Shown here piece by piece: positions 10,901 to 21,701 of a stretch of DNA of 24,816 nt. Source of the stretch: Paraglomus occultum (Eukaryota; Glomeromycota; Glomeromycetes; Paraglomerales; Paraglomeraceae); contig CAJVPJ010000450.1 in the NCBI GenBank assembly GCA_910592205.1, positions 1-24,816 on the forward strand, written 5' to 3'. Each line of letters begins with the position of its first letter. Positions within the stretch are counted from its first letter, which is position 1. A program made the position numbers and the translations under genes. Below the pieces are notes generated by a model that was not told where the DNA came from, searched no databases, and saw only the letters and a program-made list of their open reading frames with translations.

Positions 10901-12486
10901 CTAATGCTCTAACACCACGCAAATCAATCGGCCCAGCACGCTTTAGATTCTCTGCAACTTCACTTAATCTTCTCGACATGACCCGTGTTGTAGTCGGCTC
11001 ATCGCCTTTAGGATAATCCTCCGTTTGTGATATATCCCCTCCTTGAAGGAAATTGTTGGCCTCATCAATTAGGTCAAGTGCAGAAAAGTAGTCGCCTTGA
11101 CGTAAAAGGTCTTGTATAGTCGGCTGAGTGGATCGTAGTTGAGCAACCATACGAATGCCCTCATGCAATCGACCCACGTTTGCTCGTCTACGTTTTAGTC
11201 TTACTACCTCCAGTCCTTGCTTTGCTTGTGATTCGTCAATACGCGATAATTTTTGTCGGAGCACATTAATCTGAGAAATGCAATCAAGAGTCTCGGAATG
11301 AAGTGCTTGGAGGTTAGAAAGAGCAGCAAAAAATGAAGACGATCGTCGAGATATTTCATTTATCAAATGTACTTCAACAGTGTCCAGATAGTGCGATAAT
11401 TTCTCTTGCAGTATAGCGTTTGGCGAGATACCTGGGCTAGCCAGATTTCCGCCAATAATATCAGCATGCTCACAGACAGCATCAAAGGTTCTTGGATCTT
11501 CAAGAGAGAAATCGGCATCGAAAAATATTGATGGCACCGTCTCGAGCAATGGCAATTCTATCTCTGGCTTTCCAACATCATCTTCTGTGGGTGATGGGAG
11601 TAGAATAGGAACAGAATATGGATTTCTTGAGCTCTCTAGTCTATGAGCTGGAATTTCGTCCAATTCTGTTTTGCTCAGATTCTGCAAGTTTGTAGCAAGT
11701 AAATTAGTAGCAGATGCTGCAGGAGAATCGCCCGACGTATAGACCAATTCGCGATTGTTCTCTGTGCCCATTTCCTTGTTGAGTCGATATTTTTCAAAAA
11801 CCGGAGTAATATTTTTCAGGTAATTATTAAAATCGGATGGCTTGACTTTACGTATTGCCGTTTGGGGAACGGGTGGAATGTCGCTCTTGGTTGGTTTCAT
11901 GGTGCTCGATGATTTCGTATTGGGATTATTGAGAACACCCGAAATCGCTATAGAGAATGATTAGAAATTAGCACAAGAATTGATTTGTAGAGTGAGTAAT
12001 AGATATAATAAATGAATCGTACCATTAAAACCAATGTCCTAGAAGCAACAATCGATGCAACGATCGATCACAAAGAAGAAATTTATTGAAGGACAAGATT
12101 TAAGATTTTTTTTTTCTCCTTCTGAAAGTCCATTCTTATCAATGTGTAAATTTTACCTTTGTAGTCCAAGGTAACGAAGTCTCTGACATTGTACTGAAAT
12201 TCGATATTGACGAATTTATCGAAATCCTTCTCATATGACCGTGTCGATAATTCTGACCATATAGCGCCATACTCGATGATGCTCTTTGAGTAGATGGAGA
12301 TCCATTGTGATATCCGTTGTTGTCAAAACTCCTGGTCGATGAAGTTGAAAATCTTCGAGCAAGCGGCGAAGTTGTGGCAAATGACGAGTGTGGAGATTTG
12401 GGGGATTTGGGGGATTTGGGAGAATTGAAATTGTCTTGGTCGTTCGGAGATGGGTCATACTGTTCTAATTGGAGTGTCTTCTCCAT
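7921..12486 (-). CDS. VPS54: Vacuolar protein sorting protein 54, GARP tethering subunit, 1190 aa
   Basis: Subunit of the GARP complex (Vps51-54) that tethers endosome-derived vesicles at the trans-Golgi network. Twelve exons in transcript order: 12157-12486, 12023-12038, 10557-11947, 10419-10471, 9617-10322, 9094-9525, 8932-9019, 8734-8855, 8534-8620, 8328-8450, 8136-8227, 7921-8053; the sum is 3573 nt. Residues 1-110 are Ser/Pro-rich and low in complexity with an SPK repeat. The conserved start DIGFNAISGVLNNPN (111-125) spans a 16-nt microexon. The Vps54 N-terminal coiled-coil region follows (FDAVCEHADIIGG and the long helical stretch after it). A Ser-rich acidic linker, roughly residues 660-750, precedes the C-terminal Vps54 domain, seen as ENEQWIPAEVP, FNSRTCQVILGGGA and GLKNITAKHLALASQSLDAL. 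The intron between exons 5 and 6 has GC-AG ends. The head-to-head neighbour is the SLC35F6-like gene. Confidence 0.95.
9526..9616 (-). other. GC-AG intron in VPS54
   Basis: This 91-nt interval must be removed to join SVRLRPTIMSQ to AKSFLNHFQMEKV in the conserved Vps54 C-terminal domain. On the coding strand the junction is CAG|GCAATT at the donor and TTTAG|GCAAAG at the acceptor. No nearby GT donor keeps the frame: the GT a few bases upstream gives the wrong phase with either available acceptor. The length is 1 modulo 3, so reading through shifts the frame away from the conserved sequence. Confidence 0.85.
12023..12038 (-). other. 16-nt microexon in VPS54
   Basis: The coding-strand sequence is GACATTGGTTTTAATG, preceded by CTTCTAG and followed by GTACGA. 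It supplies D-I-G-F-N plus one base of the following Ala codon, which completes the family motif at the start of the conserved Vps54 region. Phases match the flanking exons (phase 0 on the left, phase 1 on the right). It is too short for an ORF-based search to find. Confidence 0.85.
12395..12421 (+). repeat. 9-nt tandem repeat, three units, inside VPS54 exon 1
   Basis: Three consecutive copies of gatttgggg, the last with one change at its final base. On the minus (coding) strand the repeat is in frame and encodes a run of Ser-Pro-Lys triplets (SPKSPKSPK) in the low-complexity N-terminus. Unit number can change without breaking the frame. SP and SPK are typical proline-directed kinase sites, so it may have regulatory meaning; that is inference. 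Confidence 0.9.
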
Positions 12487-12938
12487 GTTTTTGCCAAGAC
12501 AAAGGGGAAAAAATATTAAAATTGGAGTAATAAATTAGAGAATTTTGATAATATTAGTATTCATAGGTGAACCGTAAAGTCTCTCACTATTACTATCCCT
12601 GAAAATGGTATGAGAAAAAAGGTGGTGAATTTGCAAAACGTTAAATGCTGACAACTATTACTATTGCCCACAAAATTTTATAATTAAACAGCGGTCTTCC
12701 GATCATAAACTGTACGACGTGGTTAACGTTAAATGACAATTGTTTGTGTCAAAATAATTGGGACAAGTCTTTTCCGTATTAATAGTATTTCCTTTTTCGT
12801 ATCCTGTTACTCGGTCATCATTTTTCCCGTTAACATGGATTTATAAACGTGATCATTTCATTTAGATCAGATATTTAACGAATATAATAATATAATAATC
12901 TCTTTGTTTTATCCATCTTTCGCTTTCGCTCTATCAAT
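12487..12938. promoter_or_regulatory. Divergent intergenic region between VPS54 and the SLC35F6-like gene
   Basis: This 452-bp AT-rich gap separates two start codons on opposite strands, so it should hold both promoters. The plus-strand gene has a T/C-rich leader (ctttgttttatccatctttcgctttcgct) just before its ATG. I cannot point to a specific factor-binding site. No coding frame of note is present. Confidence 0.45.
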
Positions 12939-14303
12939 ATGAACGCGAAAACACGGGCTTTGATTGTCGGGATGCTTGTATCCGGTGTCTGCAATACGTT
13001 GCTAAACAAACTTCAAGATATGCAATGTGTTGAGAACTGTGATGACAAAGACCCTTCCAAGCGCGAATACTTTGAGCAGCCTGTATGGCAAACTTTGAAC
13101 ATGTTTATAGGAGAGACTTTCTGTTTCATAGCCTTATACGTTCAAATGATTCTAGATTCGTATAAAGAGGAAAAGCACGTTGATCGGGATCGGCCTCTAG
13201 CAGTTGGGAGATCGTCAACTGACGATTCTATTGAAGTGGAAGACGAGTACGTGCGTCCCCAACGAGAGTTAACTGGATGGAGAGTATTATTATTTTGGAT
13301 CCCGACGCTTTGCGACATTTGTGGAACTACGGTATGTCGAGGCAAATCGTTGTTAATTTGAGAGTGTTCAGTGTACTTATACATTTTTTGTAAACAGCTC
13401 ATGAACGTTGGCCTGATTTATACGTCAGCCTCTGTATATCAAATGCTTCGCGGAGCAGTAGTTCTCTTCACCGGTAGCTTTTCTGTAATCTTCCTTAAAC
13501 GAAGACTTTTGCCGTATCACTGGTTCTCTCTCTTTTTAGTAGTGTTAGGTGTTACTATCGTAGGTCTCTCAAGCATTCTGTTCCCACCACCCAGATCGTC
13601 TGAAGTCGATGTTTCGACCGCTGGTCTCTTCTCGGTCCCTTTCGCCCTAGTCGGCGTCCTGTTTGTTCTGTTTGCTCAAGTATTTACAGCTTCTCAGTTT
13701 GTAATAGAGGAAAAGCTTGTAGAAACATATAATGTTGGTCCTCTTCGCGCTGTAGGACTCGAGGGCATTTTTGGATTGACGACTATAACATTTGGGACAA
13801 TCGCATTGTACTATACATATGGAATTCATCATCCAGGAGGGTATTTTGACATACCCGCTGGTTGGAATCTGATAATAAGCTTTCCCCAAGTATGGGGTGC
13901 GGGCATTGCTATTTGCTTTTCCATCGCATTCTTTAACTTTTTCGGGTTGGCAGTCACAAGGACTGTCAGTGCTACTGCCAGAAGTACGATCGATACGTCC
14001 AGGATTGTATTTGTTTGGATGGTTTCACTTCTTTTGGGTTGGGAGATATTTTCGTGGTTACAAGTATTAGGTAAGATTAGAATGTCCAGTAATCTTATTA
14101 ATTAGTTCCTTGAGATCATTCTTTGTTTTATGACTAATTCATCCTTTTCGTCTTTATTTTTCGTAGGGTTCATTGTACTCGTTACCGGTACATTTATTTT
14201 CAATAATGTTATAAATCCACCGAGCTTTATCGCCGGAGGTCATGCTGATTCCGGAGAGCGTAGACCGCTAATTCGTAGAACCTCTGACGAAAATATATTG
14301 TGA
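12939..14303 (+). CDS. SLC35F6: SLC35F6-like DMT-superfamily transporter, 400 aa
   Basis: Multi-pass membrane protein of the drug/metabolite (nucleotide-sugar-transporter-like) superfamily. The animal homologue sits on lysosomal and mitochondrial membranes; its substrate is not settled, and I do not assign one here. Three exons: 12939-13331, 13398-14070, 14167-14303. The N-terminus MNAKTRALIVGMLVSGVCNT and the region FEQPVWQTLNMFIGETFCF match the family's first two helices with the Cys-containing loop between them. A charged loop at about residues 80-105 precedes the pair TLCDICGTTLMNVGLIYTSA and SVYQMLRGAVVLFTG, the EamA-type helix signature. The last part, STARSTIDTSRIVFVWMVS, followed by two helices, is the second EamA repeat. 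About ten membrane helices are visible. The C-terminus is short and Arg-rich. The stop is only 71 bp from the ENGase stop on the other strand. Confidence 0.87.
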
Positions 14304-14374
14304 TATAAACATTTAGGACATTTGACTTGATAATAGTTATAACATTAATTGATAAATGAGATAAATTATGGTGT

Positions 14375-17300
14375 TCATAGTCTTCTCCAGTATCTATTCC
14401 AAACATCTACTTTCCCATTTTCATATACGCCTCGAACCCAAAAGGCAATACCTCCACCACCACTCTGAACCTTATCAACTGCCAACGACAAGTCTCCCAC
14501 CCAAAACTCTCTTGTATCTGCACATCCGAGAAATACCAATTCATTTTCTGCTGGGATAGTAACTTGCCCGGCTTCAATGTGGTAATATACATAAAAGTAC
14601 GCGAATGTATTCTTCAATCCCGAGGTCTGTTTGTAGGTATGACTTAGCACGTGAATGCCTATTTCCCATGAAATCGTCCCTACTATATGATACTCGTTAT
14701 CGCGAACTGGACTTAGGATATTCGCAGACAAATTTCGTACTCTCTCCTCCGAGATTAGTGGTTCGACCATGGGATTAATCGACAAAGAACCGACATGTGC
14801 GATTATGACGGGTTGTCCCTTTAAGTCTTCATCAGCTGGTTCAGCTGCTGTGTTATTTACCTTGTGCAATACCGTAACGCCAAACCTCTTTATGATCAGA
14901 TCTCGTCCTTTAACCGACTCTGCAAGATCAAACATGGTTGGTGTCAACATCACCTCGGCTGCATGCCAATTATGACGTTTCGTTGTGGTGGTCGTGAGTG
15001 TGCCAAATTCTAACTCTGTTTGATCTTCCTTGGCTGAAAGAACGATTTGGTTGCCTTGTGGGTTAGAATCTCCAGCGCCTAAACTAGCAACCTCATCAGT
15101 TTCGTCTCCATTATTCACGACAATAAAGGAAGTTGCATCTTCATCATCTACGTCTATGGTTTCGAAACTAACTATTTTCTTCTCGTTCGTCATCGTTCTC
15201 AAACCAACGTGGGCATATAATCCAATTTTGACGTTTTGATTCTTTCCAGGGAGATATGTTGCACTAAGCGAAATTCCATCTTCTGGGATCGGAATATCAG
15301 TTTCGTATAAAGGTATCACTGAAGTGGATGATCTCTTTGGTTTTGTCGAGTGAATAGCGATTGATGTGCCACCCGAATAAGCAACGTCGAATGTATACTC
15401 CCACGTAATGGGGGAATTCTTTCGCAGAGTTTTCGTCGCGGTCCTGGAAAGTATCCTCAGAGTCGGTAACGGTGGAATTGATTGGAGACTTAAATAATAC
15501 CATTCTTGATCAAGTACTTGCTATCATGTGTTCACCAATTTTATTATTAAAAAAGAAAACTTTTTAGGAAACATTCCAACTTTGAAAGCATGATGTGCTG
15601 TGTGTATAAAGCATTCAACCAAGTTGCTTACTTGTCCATCTATAAAGAATTTATATCCACATCCTCGGGAGAAATTTGTATAAAACCTTTCTGTACCTGG
15701 AGTATACCTCGGAACAATATAGTCCGCAACGGCTTTCTGTGTACCTAAAATAGACAAGTTTGAACGGGGTTTGGTCATTCATTCTCCCAATGGAGCTTGG
15801 TCCCACTCATTCATATATCTTGAATTGATTCTTCACTCAAGATTGTTATTCGTGTAAACTCGACTGTGCGAATATTCCCTCACCGTGCTTTTCCTTAGAC
15901 GGCCCTAATACATGCTTACTGTTACCAATCCAAAACAGTGAATCGTTAATCCAGAAATTGTCAGCTCCTAAATGCTCAAATGTCCAAGCAGGCGCAAAGA
16001 GAGCAGCCGAAGTCCTGCATTTCTGTATGACTTCCAAAGCTTTATAGGTATCGAAACTAGAAAACATATTAGGTAACTGATGCAATTAGCTAATCTTCCA
16101 AGTTTACGAATTGACTTGACTCCTCGGTTACTTACCCTCCACCACCATAAGTATTCCTTCCCCATACATCAATACCAGTGTACACATCCCTCCTTCTATG
16201 CTTTCCCGCCGCAGCTGCTGAATTTGCTGTTATTTGTTCATCCCACCAATAATTGGTGAACATGCCATCTGTTACTTCGAAAAATGGAAAGTTATTTTCA
16301 TTCAGCTGATTTTGCCAGAGCCGAATTCCATCCTTTGTCACAGAATCATACCTGCATGCACAAATTATATGGTGTTAACACTTGCTAAAAAAAGACTCAC
16401 TAACATTATGCATTACCATAGAATCAGACATCCTGGTTTCTTTCTTTGAATCTCTTCACGTAAACAATACAAGAAATCTACGAATAGGCTTGCTTGCATC
16501 GCGCCACCAGTGAGATGTGATTCTATGTTAAAGAACCATCCATCAAAATTGTAGTATTCGGCCAATCCAACTAACCCGGTGAAAAAGTAAAATCAACTGG
16601 TTATAATTTGCAAATTTCTTGAAAAAGAAAAACAAAATCTATTCATTCTAATTACTTAGTTTATTCGCGAAGAATCTTGAAAATACTCTTCGCTGATCCT
16701 CATCCAATTCTGGGAACGTTTGCTTATCACCGGGACCGAGAAGTAAAAAATCGGGTTCAAAAGATTCCAAGTCTTCGGTTATGAAGTTACCAAGAACTTT
16801 GACTCCATTACGATGTGCTGCATTCGTCCATTGTCGTGGAGGTACCGAGATGCGGTGATGAGAAAAGCTTTTATTGTTGTGACAAGACGCATGAATTGAG
16901 ATAAAGCAAGAGTAACGAAAATGACAGCATTGCATTGCATAGGAACGAAAGTCCTACTAAATGAAGATATCAACGTATTGCCAGTACTGAATGCTGTATC
17001 CGATTTTGAAGTAGTCTTCGATATATCCTTGGATGACCAAAAAAACAGTATTACTATATGATGAAGAGACATTGATCTCATCATTTAATACTAACCACCA
17101 GCCATGTCATGTGTTACGAGAAGTTTACACTTTCGCTTTTCACTCGCATGATTCTTATATGTTGGTCGAAAGTCGGGACGTGGTTGTAAGTTTACGTAAG
17201 CGACGTTGGCATTATCACGACCAGGTTCCCAAGCAACCAATTCAGCTAATGATCTCCAGAATGGACTTTTTGTTGGATCTTTTTTCGGAAGCTTCAGCAT
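14375..17300 (-). CDS. ENGASE: Cytosolic endo-beta-N-acetylglucosaminidase, glycoside hydrolase family 85, 762 aa
   Basis: Cuts the GlcNAc-GlcNAc bond of N-glycans; the cytosolic eukaryotic form processes free oligosaccharides from misfolded glycoproteins. Eight exons in transcript order: 17096-17300, 16958-17027, 16656-16867, 16417-16570, 16136-16351, 15884-16056, 15632-15744, 14375-15520. The start follows an in-frame TAA, and there is no signal peptide. Family landmarks in order: PFWRSLAELVAW, LVTHDMAGGYIEDYFK, YWQYVDIFIYFSHH, WTNAAHRNGVKVLGNFITE, the catalytic site FDGWFFNIES with N177 and E179 (the Asn/Glu pair of substrate-assisted GH85 catalysis), LILWYDSV, DGMFTNYWWDE, DVYTGIDVWGRNTYGGGGF, and FYTNFSRGCGYKFFIDGQ. 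The C-terminal 380 residues are a beta-rich module with a low-complexity acidic patch. Exon 6 has a second usable donor 36 nt upstream (exon end 15920), which would remove 12 residues in frame. The fungal homologue best known to me is Endo-M of Mucor. Confidence 0.94.
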
Positions 17301-18147
17301 TACTTCGATCAATGCGAAGTTGAAAAAATTTTAGTAATCCATTAGTGCAATGTCATTTGTAGCACCAAACAGATAATCTGGAAAGGATTTAAAACTTTGG
17401 CTTTACGCAAAATATCCGACCAATCAGATCTATTTCATTTAATACTAGGAGAGAACCTTTTTAATGATAAAAATGAGGTTCTCGATTCCTTGAATACATT
17501 GGTTTGGATAGAGGATAATCATACATGAATTTAGTCGTCGCACAAAATGTAGGTCTAAGTTAATATTAATAGATAATGATAGGGAAAGTTTGCTACACAC
17601 TGATTGTCTCGGTCAGCCCGCGCGGATACTTTGCTCAGATACTTTATGTATTTACGAGTCAATGTCACAGTATACGCGATTTACCTACTGAACTCGAACA
17701 TTCTCAGCATTATAGAATGCATCCATGCATGAGAATCACGTCCCAATACCTTGCGTAACCAAGCTAAGAGATGAATATACGGACTTTGTTCGCTGAGCAG
17801 AGAGGCCTACGGAGAGGGAGACGACATGAAACAAACGTGGGAGAGAAGGAATTATTTGAATTAAGTAGTTTTAGTCTGTATGGCATCCAACGCGTAGAAT
17901 CTAGTCGAACATCTATTGCAGACAAACCATGTGTAATTTGATTTGATTGAAATATTGAAATATTGGAATAAATGATATTTTACTTAATTCTGTAATTCAA
18001 GAGTAAGTTGGTTAGCATATAATGTGACGTTAATAAATATTAAGGTTCTCGGGGAACACAACGCTAATATTTGTTATCTTAAAATTTTTAAAATTTTCAC
18101 GTGTTACATCGATTATCACACCACGTTTTTTTCTCTTTTCTCTTAAA
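17301..18147. promoter_or_regulatory. Divergent intergenic region between ENGase and the TMEM70-like gene
   Basis: This 847-bp gap lies between two start codons facing away from each other and must contain both promoters. A pyrimidine-rich tract (tttttttctcttttctctt) lies directly before the TMEM70-like ATG. Around 17681-17827 the minus strand has a 41-codon open stretch that reads like protein, preceded in frame by MSSPSP and a TAG that could be a splice acceptor. I could not join it to ENGase or to another gene. Confidence 0.4.
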
Positions 18148-19117
18148 ATGCTCTCCACAGTCTCCAAACGTGTTCCTCTTACAAGGTCCAATTTCATTTC
18201 TCTTCCCGTTCTCGCATTTTATGCTCCCTATCCCAAATCGCGCCTTTATTCAAATTTCAATTCCATACGGACATACTCTACTGCATCCACCACATCAACA
18301 CCCACATCAACAAGCGCATCCGAAGAACCGATAACAATTTATGAAGGCCCATTTGCAACAGCAGCAAAACGATTAAAGGTGTTTTCCTTTTCCTCGTTGG
18401 GGCTCACACTTGTGCTTACTCCAGCGTTGTTTTTGAGCGATGCTGCTATTGGGATAGCGCCGAGAACTACAATGGCCGCTGTTGGTGAGTTATGAAGAGT
18501 ATGAAGTTTTGTTTTTTTCTTCTTCCGAGTGTACGATTCAAACATGCATTCATTGGATCAAAATCGTTGTAAGTGGGATTTAAATATTGTATTAAACTAG
18601 GCCCTGGCCGGAAATAGGCTTTATATTTTATCACCATCGTATTCCTCTTTCTCGCCATAACCCTAATCAAATGATTTTTTCCATCTTCTCAATGGCTCTT
18701 TTTTTTTTTTTGCCTTTTCACATTTGCTCATATCAAGCTCTCATCACAAGCACGGCCTCAACACTGGCGATTCACTGGTGCCTGGCACCATATGTCGCCC
18801 GCGTTAGTGTTCCCAAACCTTCTCTCGGTCAAGTGCCTATATTAACTCCAGACACCCCAATAACATTCGAAACACTCTCACTTACGGCACGACCATTGTA
18901 TACGACAGTTCCGCTACGATCACTCGAACCTTCTACGAGGTTGTTTACAACGTGGAAAGTGAAAAAAGAATGTGAACATTTGGTACAAGCGAGAAATAAG
19001 AAAGGGAAAAGAGTTGCAGGGCAAAAAACGTTTTTCTTACATTTAGAGTTATTAGAGGGAAGTAAGTATTATGATAAAGGCGGAGGAGAATTGGCCAGAA
19101 TTGTCAGGATCGGATGA
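18148..19117 (+). CDS. TMEM70: TMEM70-like mitochondrial inner-membrane protein, 238 aa
   Basis: Two exons, 18148-18484 and 18738-19117, separated by a 253-nt intron, the longest in the window. Residues 1-55 are rich in Ser, Thr and Arg with no acidic residue (MLSTVSKRVPLTRSNF at the start), a good mitochondrial presequence. ITIYEGPFATAAKRLK then leads into a membrane hairpin: a first helix at about 78-96 and a second at about 108-126, the latter crossing the splice junction. The downstream matrix-type domain holds APYVARVSVPK and ITFETLSLTARPLYTTV. This order (YxGP motif, two helices, then a T-rich beta region) is that of the TMEM70 family, which in animals helps assemble ATP synthase and complex I. 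Transfer of that function to this fungus is inference; TMEM186- or TMEM223-like relatives share the same fold. It converges with the BNA3-like gene. Confidence 0.75.
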
Positions 19118-19636
19118 TGTTGGTTGAGAACAAGTTGTGCTAAGAGGTCATAATTAACGCGACGCCAATAAAAGACCAGCAAACAAAAAAAAAACACTAT
19201 TTTCATGCTGTATTGAGAGAGGGCGTGTATAATAGCTTGCTGATTCTAGGATGAAATTACAGCTTTAAATCACGTGTCGTATTGGCACAAGGTTGCTAAT
19301 CTCTGAAGAATCTACTTGTTAATATTTTGAACCAAATAAGACAAAAGACTGCCATTGTGGACGACAATTGTAATAAAAGATCTCAAAATTGAGATATCTT
19401 TTTCAAAAGTCAAGCATTAAATTGAAAAAGGCAGACGTGTCCAAACACAGTGCTTCATCAAGTAAATAGTTGCAATTTTGAATCAAACATTCTGCCCAGT
19501 CATATGTGAAACCGAAGTCCTACAATAGTTGTCACTTCATTTTGTCAAAGAGCAATTCCTATTGGGTCTATTATCTCCAAACTTTATTATCAATTTTAAA
19601 TTCCCGCCCACTATACAGTTTATGTTAAAAAATTTT
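19118..19636. other. Intergenic region between converging genes, nothing coding seen
   Basis: These 519 bp separate the TMEM70-like stop from the BNA3-like stop and should hold both 3' ends. The sequence is AT-rich with an A run near 19183-19195. I see no open frame of note, no RNA gene and no repeat. Confidence 0.6.
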
Positions 19637-21701
19637 TTAAATATAATCTTTCAGTTTCAGAAGTCTTTCCCTGGCCTGTTTTAATGTCTCGTCGGTTTTG
19701 CAGAAAGCGAATCTAGCATAACACTCGGCCAAATGCCTGTTTTCAGCACAATAGAATTCGCTTGGTGGTATGGCCACAACTCCAATTTCTTTCGCCAACC
19801 AATAACAAATCTTGAAATCATAACCTCTATTATGTATAATCTCTGGAAATTCGTAGTCTGCAGGAATTTTGACTTTTGACATGTCAACAAGAATGAAATA
19901 AGAGCCCTGAGGTTTGGTGTATGGAAGAGGGATATCATCAAAGATGGACATCATGTAATCCCGTCTTTGCTCGTAAATTTCGAGCTGGTTTTCAAAAAAG
20001 TTGTGGGCGTCAGCCTGTTCAAAGCCAATTGCCATCGCTTCCTTTTATAAAAAGAAAAAATTTGAGAGGGTTAAGCGTGGATCTCCGCATATTGTCTAAT
20101 AACTCGTAAATATTTCACATCTTCCCTCAGCTTCATCTTACTTACTTGTAATGGGGAATTGACACAGAATACAATTCTTACATGTGCAGCTAATGCCGCC
20201 TCTACTAATTCCTTTGGACCAATCAACCAACCGATTCGCCATCCCGTCGCTCCAAAAGTCTTTCCTCCGCTACCAACAGTAATCGTGCGTTCCCAGAGCC
20301 CCGGAAGATTGGCTATCCTTTCGTGAGTGTCGGGCCTAAAGTACAGTCGGTCATACTGGACGAGGAGAGCAATTGAGATGGATAGTGAAAAGCAAGAGCA
20401 ACATTGAACTTGTTGATTATATGTATAATTTGCATCATATGATATGGTATGTCTGGTAGTTTAATATGTCGTTTCCCGCAACCTCTTTTCAAATGCCCCT
20501 TTAGGTTCAACTCACCACTTCATCTGTCAGGATCAATAAATTGTGTTCGGTAGCAACCTTTCCAATCTCTTCCAATTCTTCCTTGGAAAAGACTTTTCCG
20601 ATTGGATTATGAGGAGTATTAAGTACGATAACTTTGGATCGAGGGGTTATCTTTGACCTAAGCTCATCCATGTCTAGAATCCAATCTTTCGACGATATTG
20701 TTGCGTTAGATCCGCCTTGTGGCCTGAGCGGAACGTATACCGGAACTCCTCCATTCATTTCTATATTGGCCTACGTCAGGGGGACGGGGGGAAATTCAAC
20801 AAACTTAAAAAGGGTGTAAAAAATCCCCCATTACATTGTTGACAAGTTGAGTTAATATGCAAAATACGTACAATATATTGATCGAAGAAAGGTTCCATCA
20901 GAATAACTTCGTCACCATCATCGAGGAATGCAGCAAATATTGCAAATATTCCTAATAAAAAAAATGATGTGAATATCTTGCTTCCTAACTTAATGCCGTA
21001 ACATGCTAAAATTCCAAAAATCTTTCATTATACCTTCATTCGCTCCGGCAGTGACCACAATTTCAGTCTCGGGATCCAAAGTTCTGTCCCGGAATAATGG
21101 GTTATATGCATCTGCCAGGGCCTTCCTGAGACGAATTCGCCCTTTGGGATGACTAAATAACGATAGAAATTACACAAACAATGTCTATAAGACAGAACAC
21201 TCGTATGATGTCAATCAATATAACAATATCAACCTGTACTGACTACAATCGGTTTGCAGGATAGTCTGCCTTGCCGCTTCATTGAGGAAATCAGGTGGCG
21301 CAAAACTTATGTAAACAAAAATTTTTAGTATAGGTTTCACGCAAACGTCAAGCTACGGCATGAACATAGACTGTGCATACTTCATGAACCCCTGCCCTAA
21401 ATTCACCGCCTTCAGTTGTATAGCAAGAGGACTGAATATAGACCATACTATGGGGATAGGATATGTTGAAGCAATGCGTTAGGAATGTGACAAGCATAAT
21501 ATCCCAATCTCGATCGATCAAATTGATGATACTGGTATAATATTGCTAACCATCCTGTATCATATGAGCAACCTTTTCGGATCTCTTAATTTTGACAGTA
21601 TTACTCATATTAGCAAAGTTTCGGTGTATCAAATTTTTGACAATATGTCTTCTTGTGCTTGAGTCGCGGTAGAAACGTCGAGTGAAAACGAGAGATGACA
21701 T
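19637..21701 (-). CDS. BNA3: Kynurenine aminotransferase-like (kynurenine--oxoglutarate transaminase), 452 aa
   Basis: Fold type I PLP aminotransferase that converts kynurenine to kynurenic acid; relatives are also cysteine-S-conjugate lyases or glutamine transaminases. Eight exons in transcript order: 21551-21701, 21381-21447, 21234-21305, 21034-21152, 20872-20951, 20516-20770, 20146-20355, 19637-20041. The first 35 residues are basic, with Ser, Thr and Arg (FTRRFYRDSSTRRH), a likely mitochondrial presequence. Landmarks: VNLGQGFMNFAPPDFLNEAA, YSHPKGRIRLRKALADAY, VVTAGANEGIFAIF, EPFFDQYI, NTPHNPIGKVFSKEEL, ILTDEVYDRLYF, the PLP lysine K280 in GSGGKTFGATGWRIGW, CVNSPLQEAMA, and the C-terminal ARFAFCK with the carboxylate-binding Arg. 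Internal starts such as the Met at about residue 37 could give a cytosolic form lacking the presequence. It is divergent from the class IV aminotransferase, with 271 bp between the starts. Confidence 0.94.

Noticed and set aside
12741-12770. Motif gtgtcaaaataattgggac, similar to the style of Tc1-like element ends
   Set aside because: Single copy, no inverted partner, no target-site duplication and no transposase nearby; it lies in the VPS54/SLC35F6 promoter region and can be chance.
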